From an uncultured bacterium (lineage in GTDB: Bacteria > Hydrogenedentota > Hydrogenedentia > Hydrogenedentales > SLHB01), in contig CALEZK010000173.1 of the NCBI GenBank assembly GCA_937928585.1, forward strand, positions 1 to 6,802: a stretch of 6,802 nt of DNA, read 5' to 3'. The notes under the pieces were generated by a model that was not told the DNA's origin, did no database searches, and was given only the letters and a program-made list of their open reading frames with translations. The first letter of the stretch is position 1; each line of letters opens with the position of its first letter. Below are positions 1 through 6,117 of this stretch, one piece after another. The translations under genes were made by a program, and so were the position numbers.

Positions 1-46
1 GCCCCTGGCTTCGCTGCTGCGTGCCGAAGAAGGCGCAAGCGAGTAA
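1..46 (+). CDS. 3' end of an upstream gene (partial)
   Basis: The frame starting at base 2 reads PLASLLRAEEGASE and ends in TAA at 44-46. It is open to the left edge, so it is probably the C-terminus of a gene that starts outside the window. The composition (Leu, Ala and Glu rich, no Arg runs) is more protein-like than the overlapping frame 1, which is Arg-rich and reads on as a shadow. Only 14 codons are visible, so no function can be given. The next start codon follows 15 bases later, suggesting the two genes are co-transcribed. Confidence 0.4.
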   Translation, partial: PLASLLRAEEGASE

Positions 47-61
47 AGGCTGATTCGAGCG

Positions 62-382
62 ATGGAAGATCTCCGGCTCGCAATGGACCTCATAGGCGAT
101 ATTCACCTGGGGTGGCTCGCCGTTGTCGTCATGTGCATTCCCGCATATTTTTTCTATGCCTGGGCGCTCTTTGGTTCGTGGGAACGGTTTTTTCAAGCAG
201 TCCAATACATGGCGACTCCCAATTGGTGGTCGATGATTCGCGGCGAAGGCGTGGAGGACCGATGGGAATCGATGAAGTTTATTTTGTTGATAGCCCTATG
301 CATTGGAACCGTCTACGAAGTGTATGTTCATCTAATTCCACTGATTTCACCCTCATTCGCCGAATACCTGTCGGAGCTCTAG
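62..382 (+). CDS. Small two-helix membrane protein, function unknown
   Basis: This 106-residue protein matches no family I recognise. Two hydrophobic stretches are visible, at about residues 17-39 (rich in Val, Ile, Ala, Phe and Tyr) and 72-95 (Ile/Leu/Val-rich). Between them is a polar, Trp-rich loop (W40, W55, W56, W68) with both charge signs. This fits an integral membrane protein with two spans and a loop of about 30 residues. There is no signal-peptidase or lipoprotein motif. The ATG at 62 follows the preceding stop by 15 bases; the only Shine-Dalgarno-like stretch, AAAGG at 45-49, is 12 bases away and weak, so M8 (ATG at 83) is a possible alternative start. The gene ends 5 bases from the end of the convergent oxidoreductase gene. 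The hydrophobic pattern supports a real gene, but the function is unknown. Confidence 0.7.
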   Translation: MEDLRLAMDLIGDIHLGWLAVVVMCIPAYFFYAWALFGSWERFFQAVQYMATPNWWSMIRGEGVEDRWESMKFILLIALCIGTVYEVYVHLIPLISPSFAEYLSEL

Positions 383-387
383 CGCAG

Positions 388-2619
388 CTACGCCTTCGCA
401 ATCGTAACTGGAATTCCGCATAGCACCGCAGTGCCGGATGGAACGTCGAGGCATTGGTCGTCTGCGAGCAGGTTGCTGTTGACGCCGGCATGCTTGCGCG
501 CAACCGAAAGCGATCCGCCCTCGCTGTTGTGTCCCCACCCATGCGGGATGCTCACAACACCGGGCATAATCGATTCGGTAATTTCCACCGGTGCGTCAAG
601 CTCGCCGACCCGCGACGCGATGCGCGCGGTGTCGCCTTCGCCAAGCGCGACGCGCGCCGCGTCATTGGGGTGGATTTGCACCGTGCAACGCGCCTTGCCG
701 GATACGAGCGATGGCAGATTGTGCATCCACGAATTATTTGAGCGCAGTTCGCGGCGTCCGATAAGCAACATCCCGTTTGCGTCCTGCGCGAGTTGTGCAG
801 CAAGGCGCGGTACGTCGGAGATGATATGTTCCGGTGCCAGTTCAATTTTGCCGGATTTAGTGCGCAGTACATCGGGTATGCGCGGTTGCAGCGGGCCAAG
901 ATCGATGCCGTGTGGATGCGCTTCAAGCCGCTCCAGCGAAAGGCCTTCCGGATCTTTCCCAAAGCCGTCGCCGTAGGGTCCGCTTCGCAACATGAAGTCC
1001 AGCATGCGATCGGGACCGCGTCGGGGCGATAACAGTCCCAAAATCTCTTCCGAATCGCGGCCGTAAATCGATGAGCTTTCGTCGGCGATCTCGCGTTGGA
1101 TCAGCGTCATCAGAACCATGCCGTCCAGAAAATCAATATCGGCATCCGGGCCCATGCCGCTGATGATGCCGACAAGCCGCAAAATCGTTTCCCATTCGTC
1201 CGGTTGATTGGTCGCCTTTTCGAACAGCGCGGGAGAATAGCGCGCGGCATTGCGCACCGCGAGTTGGCTGAACGCGAGATCATAGTGCGAAGTTTCAAAA
1301 GGCGAGGGGCCCGGGAGAATGACGTGCGCGTATTGCGTGGTTTCATTCAGATAGACATCGAGACTCACCATGAACTCCAGCGATTCCAATGCGCGCGCAA
1401 GTTTGCCATCTCCATTTGGCGTACTGAGCACTGGATTTCCCGCGACCGTGAACAGCGCGCGAATCTGGTCGTCGCCGGGTGTTTCGATTTCTTCCGCAAG
1501 ACATGCGACAGGCACTTCACCGAAGATCTCGCCTGCGCCGCGTACGCGGCTTTTCCATCGGCCTACTTTCGTGCCTTTTCCAATCCCCGGCGCGCCTTTC
1601 GTATTCGATGGGCCAATCGCGGCTTTTGTAAACATAACGCCGCCTTCGCGGTCCAGGTTCCCCGTGAGCACGTGAATGACGTCAGGCAGCCAATTCGCAA
1701 TCGTCCCGAATTCCTGGGTGCACGCGCCAATGCGCGCGTATACACAAGCGCTCGGGGCCGCCGCGATCTCACGGGCGATTCGACGAATCACGTGCGCGTC
1801 GATTCCGCATCGCTCCGCCACGCGCTCTGGAGAAAATGGAAGGGTGAGTTCCTCGACCTGTTCAATTCCGTTCGCCCATTCGGCGAGACGGCCTGGCTTG
1901 GTGAGTTTCTCGTCGAAAAGGGTGTGCACGATGGCAAACAGAAGGTACGCGTCAGTACCGGGACGAATGAAGCAATGTTCGTCTGCTGCCTCCGCGGTTT
2001 TCGTGCGGCGCGGATCAATCACAACAACTTTACCGCCGCGATGCCGGAGCGCACGAAGGCGCGCGGGGAAGTTTGGCACGGTCATCATACTGCCATTCGA
2101 CACCATCGGATTCGCGCCGAGGATTACCATGTAGTGGCAGCGATCAATGTCGGGAATGGCGACGGTCAGCCCCGTGCCGAACAGGAGCGCGCTCGCGAGC
2201 TGCTTTGGGAACTGGTCAACGGTGCTGGCGGAGAATGCGGCGCGCGTGCCGAGCGCTTTTACGAGCGCGGGAACATAGGCCGTCAGCGAGAGGTTGTGAA
2301 CGATCGGATTGCCAAGATAAATGCCAACGCTGTTGCGTCCGTGCTTGTCTCGAATCGCGGTCAGGCGCTGGTCGATATATGCAAACGCCTCCGGCCATGT
2401 CGCTTCACGCCAAACCTTGCCTTCGCGGATGCGTGGCGCGCGCAGCCGATCAGGATCGGCATCGAGTTCGGCGAGGGCCGCGCCTTTCGGGCAGATAAAA
2501 CCTTGACTAAAGGGGTCGTCTATATCTCCGCGAACGCGGGTTACCTTTCTGCCGTCGGTTTCAATCTCCAGACCACACGTAGCCTCGCAGAGTGGACAAA
2601 TCCTGTAGTGCGACGACAT
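388..2619 (-). CDS. Molybdopterin (bis-MGD) oxidoreductase, formate dehydrogenase/nitrate reductase-like
   Basis: This 743-residue protein has the layout of the DMSO reductase superfamily catalytic subunit. At the N-terminus, C8-x2-C11-x3-C15-x27-C43 forms a [4Fe-4S] motif, with K45 in a CPKG context as in formate dehydrogenases. The central molybdopterin domain follows, with ILGANP at 166-171 and VVVIDPRRT at 198-206, typical cofactor-binding segments. The C-terminal dinucleotide-binding domain runs from about 618 to 740 (RSNNSWMHN near 626-634, then PHGWGH). The region where formate dehydrogenases carry Sec/Cys reads FSASTVDQ (129-136), with no Cys, so substrate and metal ligand are uncertain. 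There is no Tat signal, so it is probably cytoplasmic. No iron-sulfur, flavin or membrane partner subunit is next to it. The start is set by AAGGAGG 5 bases upstream. The family assignment is firm; the substrate is unknown, with formate only one option. Confidence 0.93.
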   Translation of the reverse strand: MSSHYRICPLCEATCGLEIETDGRKVTRVRGDIDDPFSQGFICPKGAALAELDADPDRLRAPRIREGKVWREATWPEAFAYIDQRLTAIRDKHGRNSVGIYLGNPIVHNLSLTAYVPALVKALGTRAAFSASTVDQFPKQLASALLFGTGLTVAIPDIDRCHYMVILGANPMVSNGSMMTVPNFPARLRALRHRGGKVVVIDPRRTKTAEAADEHCFIRPGTDAYLLFAIVHTLFDEKLTKPGRLAEWANGIEQVEELTLPFSPERVAERCGIDAHVIRRIAREIAAAPSACVYARIGACTQEFGTIANWLPDVIHVLTGNLDREGGVMFTKAAIGPSNTKGAPGIGKGTKVGRWKSRVRGAGEIFGEVPVACLAEEIETPGDDQIRALFTVAGNPVLSTPNGDGKLARALESLEFMVSLDVYLNETTQYAHVILPGPSPFETSHYDLAFSQLAVRNAARYSPALFEKATNQPDEWETILRLVGIISGMGPDADIDFLDGMVLMTLIQREIADESSSIYGRDSEEILGLLSPRRGPDRMLDFMLRSGPYGDGFGKDPEGLSLERLEAHPHGIDLGPLQPRIPDVLRTKSGKIELAPEHIISDVPRLAAQLAQDANGMLLIGRRELRSNNSWMHNLPSLVSGKARCTVQIHPNDAARVALGEGDTARIASRVGELDAPVEITESIMPGVVSIPHGWGHNSEGGSLSVARKHAGVNSNLLADDQCLDVPSGTAVLCGIPVTIAKA

Positions 2620-2624
2620 CGATA

Positions 2625-2631
2625 CCTCCTT
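2625..2631 (-). promoter_or_regulatory. Strong ribosome binding site of the oxidoreductase gene
   Basis: Read on the minus strand, AAGGAGG lies 5 bases before the ATG at 2619-2617. It is a full match to the anti-Shine-Dalgarno sequence and fixes this start. It is the strongest such site seen in the window. Confidence 0.85.
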
Positions 2632-2788
2632 GGGCCCGGTTCAAGGGCAGGTCGTTGACGGCACACCACGATCAACGGGCATACCTTTTCTCGCTTGCAA
2701 TACTATAGCCAAAAAGTTAGCGCGACGGGATCAGCCGCTATGGTGTTGCGAAAACGCGCCGGATGTTGTTAGGCTGCACCCTCGCGTC

Positions 2789-2794
2789 AGGAAG
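2789..2794 (+). promoter_or_regulatory. Ribosome binding site upstream of the 6-codon leader frame
   Basis: AGGAAG lies 9 bases before the ATG at 2804, but 30 bases before the ATG at 2825 that opens the long protease frame. Its position therefore fits initiation at 2804, not directly at the protease start. No good Shine-Dalgarno sequence sits immediately before 2825. Confidence 0.5.
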
Positions 2795-2803
2795 TGTCCA
2801 GCA

Positions 2804-2824
2804 ATGCAGAACCCCGTTGCGTAA
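2804..2824 (+). CDS. Possible 6-codon leader frame (MQNPVA) abutting the protease gene
   Basis: ATG at 2804 opens a frame of six codons that stops at TAA 2822-2824, and the protease ATG begins at the very next base. The two are in the same frame. AGGAAG is well placed for this ATG. Two readings are possible. It may be a translated leader whose termination feeds re-initiation at 2825. Alternatively, 2804 may be the ancestral protease start, interrupted at codon 7 by a nonsense change or a sequencing error. The peptide shows no regulatory codon run, so an attenuation-type leader is not supported. Confidence 0.3.
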   Translation: MQNPVA

Positions 2825-3856
2825 ATGCCAATCTACATAACAGTCGCTCTCGCGCTAATCCCGTCGCTGCTGCTGGTCCGCTTTTTTCAATTGCACGATG
2901 CGTTTCCGGAACCCCCGCGGCAAATTTGGATGACATTCTTTCTCGGCGCGCTCACGATTTTCCCGGTGCTGCTTTTGACATATCCGCTCATGCAAGCCCT
3001 GCCGTTGCCCGAGAATCCATTCTTGCGTGGCCTGTTCATTTCCTTCGTGTTTGCCGCGATACCGGAAGAGTTTTTCAAGTTGCTTGTGCTGACGCGGTAC
3101 AGCTTTCGCCGCCGCGTGTTTGACGAACCGATGGACGGGATCGTGTATGGGGCGGTAGTGGGGCAGGGTTTTGCAGCGTTCGAGAATGTGCTGTATTCCG
3201 TTTCCGGTGGCGCCGGGATTGCAATCGGCAGGGCGTTGACGGCGGTTCCGGCCCATGCGTGCATGGGCGTGATTATGGGGTATTACGTTGGCAAGGCGCG
3301 TTTTGATTCGGAGAACCGCGCAGCCTGCATCTTCAAGGGATTCCTGTTTGCCGTGCTTGTGCACGGGTTTTACAATACCCCCTTGCTTACGATGCAATCG
3401 ATGATGGGTATCGACGGGGAATTTCCGCCGGGTTCCGAGGGAATTATTGGAGCACTGATGCTCGGGACGCTTTGCGTGTTGTTGGGATCCATTATATGGT
3501 CACTTGGTATTGCGCATAATGCTCGCAAGGCGCAGATTAATCGAGAAGTCCCGCCACCGATTCCGTCACCGCCGGATTTGCCCAAATCACCTGGTGAAAA
3601 AGGGGGACCCTCCTACGCGTTTGGTCTGCTCACCGTGCTTTGGGGGCTCGTGCTCTCGGCATGTGGCGGTGCGATGACATCCGGAGGGTTGCGCACAGTG
3701 TTTTCGTCAAACGTAGACGGCCCGACGTATGCAATCATGCTTGCCGCGCTTTTGGTGCTCGGCATATTTCCGCTGATCTCCGGACTGGTGTTGTTCAACA
3801 CAGGCGTGCGTCGCATCAACGAAGCGCGGCGCGCTTCAGCGGAAGTGCAACCGTGA
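2825..3856 (+). CDS. PrsW-family intramembrane metalloprotease
   Basis: This 343-residue multi-spanning membrane protein carries the PrsW (M82) signatures: IPEEFFK with E81, E82 and K85; GFAAFENVLY with E120, N121 and Y124; PAHA with H144; and VHGFYN with H180. These conserved Glu and His residues sit in or next to hydrophobic segments, as expected of the active site in the membrane. In Bacillus subtilis, PrsW cleaves the anti-sigma factor RsiW; no sigma/anti-sigma pair is visible here, so the substrate is unknown. After the core (to about residue 235) comes a Pro-rich linker (242-256), then two more hydrophobic segments (about 264-284 and 302-325) and a basic tail. The ATG is preceded at once by an in-frame TAA, so no longer start exists, yet the nearest Shine-Dalgarno is 30 bases away. 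It is the first gene of the four-gene run and overlaps the next by 4 bases. Confidence 0.88.
   Translation: MPIYITVALALIPSLLLVRFFQLHDAFPEPPRQIWMTFFLGALTIFPVLLLTYPLMQALPLPENPFLRGLFISFVFAAIPEEFFKLLVLTRYSFRRRVFDEPMDGIVYGAVVGQGFAAFENVLYSVSGGAGIAIGRALTAVPAHACMGVIMGYYVGKARFDSENRAACIFKGFLFAVLVHGFYNTPLLTMQSMMGIDGEFPPGSEGIIGALMLGTLCVLLGSIIWSLGIAHNARKAQINREVPPPIPSPPDLPKSPGEKGGPSYAFGLLTVLWGLVLSACGGAMTSGGLRTVFSSNVDGPTYAIMLAALLVLGIFPLISGLVLFNTGVRRINEARRASAEVQP
3841..3845 (+). promoter_or_regulatory. Ribosome binding site deciding the GTG start of the ABC ATPase
   Basis: GGAAG sits 7 bases upstream of GTG at 3853, inside the end of the protease gene. The same frame is open upstream to an ATG at 3640, but that stretch lies inside the protease frame, is Arg/His-rich and matches no ABC sequence. 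The GTG therefore gives the family's normal N-terminus. Confidence 0.6.
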
Positions 3857-4812
3857 GCTTGGAAACCGATAGACAGGGACACGAAATTGTCCAGCTCGAC
3901 AAGGTCACCGTGCGGTACGGATCGCGGGTTGCGCTGAACAACGTTTCGCTGTCGGTTTCTGAGGGGATCGTTGGATTGTTGGGGCCCAATGGCGCGGGGA
4001 AGAGCACCTTGCTCAAGACCTTGCTTGGGTTCTGCAAACCCACATCCGGCGTTGCGCAGGTACTGGGAAACGTCGCAAGCCGTGGCGGCAGAGAGGTGCG
4101 GCGGCGCGTGGGCTACATGCCCGAGCGCGATGTGACTTCGCCGAAACTGAGTGCGGTATCCTTCGTTTCATACTGTGGAACGCTCGCAGGTATGCCCTAT
4201 CGTGATTCGCTGCAACGCACACACGAAGTTCTAAATTACGTCGGTTTTGGTGAAGAACGCTACCGCGCGATGGAAACGTACTCAACCGGCATGCGGCAGC
4301 GTGCAAAACTTGCCCAGGCATTGGTGCACGATCCCCGCGTATTGTTTTTGGATGAGCCCACAAACGGCCTCGATCCCGTTGGGCGCATTGCGATGCTCGA
4401 CCTCATAAAGGACGTGGCACGTATTCGCGGCGTGGCGGTGCTGTTGTCTTCGCACTTGTTGCCGGACGTCGAGCACGTGTGCGAGCGGGTGGTGCTGATG
4501 GATCAGGGACGCATCGTGCGCGAAGGGACTATCGCCGCACTGACGCAGTTGCGTCAAGACCGGTATGCCGTTCGCGTGCGGGAAGGCATCAGTGCATTTG
4601 AGGAAAAACTGCGCGAGGCTGGATGTCTGACGGAGATCGCAGGTGATGGGAAGGTTGAGGTGAGACTCCCCGCGGGCAAAGCGCCCGCGGACGTATTCCG
4701 CCTCGCGCGAAGCTGGGGATTTCAGGTGCGCGATGTAGTGCCGGTTCGACATCGACTCGAAGACGTGTTTATGGAAGCGCTGGCAAACGCCAAATCGGCA
4801 GAGAAGGGATAA
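3853..4812 (+). CDS. ABC transporter ATP-binding protein (ABC-2 type)
   Basis: From the GTG start this is a 319-residue protein, a normal length for ATPases of ABC-2 exporters. Walker A is GPNGAGKST at 44-52. The Q-loop region reads GYMPER with E91 in the usual Gln position, a variant known in this subfamily. The signature is YSTGMRQR at 143-150. Walker B with the catalytic Glu is VLFLDEP at 163-169 (D167, E168), followed by the D-loop around G172-D174, and the H-loop is SSH with H201. The C-terminal 80 or so residues form the accessory domain common in such ATPases, ending in HRLEDVFMEAL near 300-310. The protein would drive export or membrane remodelling from the cytoplasmic face with a separate permease, but no permease gene adjoins it. 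The gene overlaps the protease gene by 4 bases (GTGA), which implies translational coupling. The transported substrate is unknown. Confidence 0.93.
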   Translation: MSLETDRQGHEIVQLDKVTVRYGSRVALNNVSLSVSEGIVGLLGPNGAGKSTLLKTLLGFCKPTSGVAQVLGNVASRGGREVRRRVGYMPERDVTSPKLSAVSFVSYCGTLAGMPYRDSLQRTHEVLNYVGFGEERYRAMETYSTGMRQRAKLAQALVHDPRVLFLDEPTNGLDPVGRIAMLDLIKDVARIRGVAVLLSSHLLPDVEHVCERVVLMDQGRIVREGTIAALTQLRQDRYAVRVREGISAFEEKLREAGCLTEIAGDGKVEVRLPAGKAPADVFRLARSWGFQVRDVVPVRHRLEDVFMEALANAKSAEKG

Positions 4813-4820
4813 TCAGACTG

Positions 4821-6116
4821 ATGCAGCATTTGCCGGTTGGCGCACTGTTAAAGCGCGCGTACGAAGGCACGCACAAATTCGCCGTCGAAGCGTGCCACAT
4901 TGGTGGAGACGCGGCAGAACAGCTTGGCGCGTTTGCGGCGCGGCGTTGTGGGAAGTCCTGCCTTGTCATTTCCGATACGCACACGCATCCTGTGGGCAAA
5001 CCTGCGTTGGTCGCGCTGCAGGACGCCGGGAAGATCGTGACCGAACACGTTTTTGCCGGCGCGCATCTTGATGCGACCGAAGAACTGGGCGATGAAGTCG
5101 CCACGCTTGGCGCGAATGCTGACTTTTTTGTCGCAGTCGGATCGGGGACGTTGTGCGATCTCGCAAAGCATGCGGGGCACAAGTTGTCGAAACCAGTGTT
5201 GTCATATGCGACTGCGGCATCGATGAACGGGTATACGTCCGGCATTACTGCCATCAAAGTGCGTGGGTTGAAGCGCACAGTGCCGTGCACGCCGGCGTTG
5301 GGTGTGTTCGCCGATCCCGCAGCAGTGGCGACTGCGCCGCCCCGCATGGCCGCGGCAGGAGTGGCCGACTACTTGTCCAAATGTTCTGCCGGGGCCGATT
5401 GGCGCGTTGCAAATTTTTTGCGTGGCGAATATTACGATGAGAACGCACTCCAGTTTTACGAGGGTGCGCTCGAACGGGTATTGGAGACGGCCGCGCTTGT
5501 CGGCGCGGGCGATCCCGAAGCCATTGCAGTTGCGTTGGAGGCCTTGCTGCTCTCGGGATTGTCGATGTTGGTCGCGGGGTCTTCCGCGCCTGCGTCCGGC
5601 GGGGAGCATCTGATATCGCACTTTATCGACATGAAGCAGGCAATATACGGCACGCCGAACGATCTGCACGGCGTGCAGGTCGGCGTAGCGACCGTACATT
5701 GCCTCGGCCTTTGGGAGCGCGTGCTCGCGCTTGATGCGAAGACGATAGATCCCGATGCGCTTGCAGCGGCCCAACCGTCCGACGACACCATTGTGAAGTG
5801 GGCCATCGAAGATTGGGGCGAAACAATCGGAAAGGAGGTCATCGCTCAATGGCGGCAGAAGGCACGAAGCAGAAATGCGATGCGCGACGAAATCGTGAAG
5901 TTTCGCGACAACATTGACAGCATTCGCGCTGCGGTGCAGAAAGACTTGCTTCCCGCAAGCACGGTCGCTGCCGCGATTCGCGCAGCAGGCGGGCCGACCA
6001 CCCCCGAGGGGATGACTGCGCCATTGGAAACCTACGAGGCCGCACTCAAACGTGCCCGTTACATTCGCAATCGGTTTACCATTCTCGATCTCGCGGCGGA
6101 ACTGGGCGTTTCGTAG
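4821..6116 (+). CDS. sn-glycerol-1-phosphate dehydrogenase (AraM/EgsA type)
   Basis: This 431-residue protein belongs to the dehydroquinate synthase-like/iron-containing alcohol dehydrogenase superfamily. It would reduce dihydroxyacetone phosphate to sn-glycerol-1-phosphate with NAD(P)H in the cytoplasm. Visible signatures are VGSGTLCDLAK (107-116) for nucleotide binding, TAASMNGYTS (131-140), and GADW (191-194). Metal ligands by family analogy are D183 (in GVADYLSK), H263 (in SGGEHLISH) and H283 (in DLHGVQVG). The C-terminus RYIRNRFTILDLAAELG (413-429) is also typical of AraM proteins. Length is somewhat above the roughly 350-400 of relatives, with no missing core motif. The ATG at 4821 is 8 bases after the ATPase stop; the ribosome binding site (AAGGG, 4804-4808) is weak and distant. 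In archaea this reaction makes the lipid backbone; in Bacillus, AraM supplies heptaprenylglyceryl phosphate. A glycerol dehydrogenase is less likely given the motifs. Confidence 0.9.
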   Translation: MQHLPVGALLKRAYEGTHKFAVEACHIGGDAAEQLGAFAARRCGKSCLVISDTHTHPVGKPALVALQDAGKIVTEHVFAGAHLDATEELGDEVATLGANADFFVAVGSGTLCDLAKHAGHKLSKPVLSYATAASMNGYTSGITAIKVRGLKRTVPCTPALGVFADPAAVATAPPRMAAAGVADYLSKCSAGADWRVANFLRGEYYDENALQFYEGALERVLETAALVGAGDPEAIAVALEALLLSGLSMLVAGSSAPASGGEHLISHFIDMKQAIYGTPNDLHGVQVGVATVHCLGLWERVLALDAKTIDPDALAAAQPSDDTIVKWAIEDWGETIGKEVIAQWRQKARSRNAMRDEIVKFRDNIDSIRAAVQKDLLPASTVAAAIRAAGGPTTPEGMTAPLETYEAALKRARYIRNRFTILDLAAELGVS

Positions 6117-6117
6117 C

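Larger units (their letters stand above)
2620..2824. promoter_or_regulatory. Divergent intergenic control region
   Basis: This 205-base region separates two outward-facing genes, so promoters for both should lie here. On the minus strand, TATAGT (2707-2702) resembles a -10 box but has no convincing -35 partner. On the plus strand, TTGACG at 2655-2660 resembles a -35 box but lacks a good -10 at 16-19 bases. A perfect 6-base inverted repeat, CGTTGA (2653-2658) and TCAACG (2672-2677), has arms 19 bases apart centre to centre and lies just upstream of the oxidoreductase ribosome binding site. It could be an operator, but a repeat this short can arise by chance. No riboswitch or terminator was recognised. 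Confidence 0.5.

Noticed and set aside
1096..2658. A 520-codon open frame on the plus strand, antisense to the oxidoreductase gene
   Set aside because: It is rich in Arg, His and Asn, has no recognisable domain, and lies opposite a gene with clear motifs throughout. Long antisense frames of this kind are common in GC-rich genes.
2630..2803. A longer frame from ATG 2630 leading into the 6-codon leader
   Set aside because: It has no Shine-Dalgarno sequence, runs from just outside the oxidoreductase start through the divergent promoter region, and its translation looks non-coding.
3653..3673. A lipobox-like LSAC-G at residues 277-281 of the protease, after a Lys-containing stretch and a hydrophobic run
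   Set aside because: It is internal to a membrane protein and no start codon with a ribosome binding site precedes it, so it is read as part of a transmembrane helix.
3640..3852. A 71-codon N-terminal extension of the ABC ATPase from ATG 3640
   Set aside because: It lies wholly inside the protease frame, is Arg/His-rich, and matches no ABC N-terminus. GTG 3853, with GGAAG 7 bases upstream, gives the normal family start.
4114..4130. Glu instead of Gln in the Q-loop of the ABC ATPase (GYMPER) as a sign of an inactive enzyme
   Set aside because: The PE variant is known among ABC-2 ATPases, and Walker A, Walker B, the signature and the H-loop are intact.
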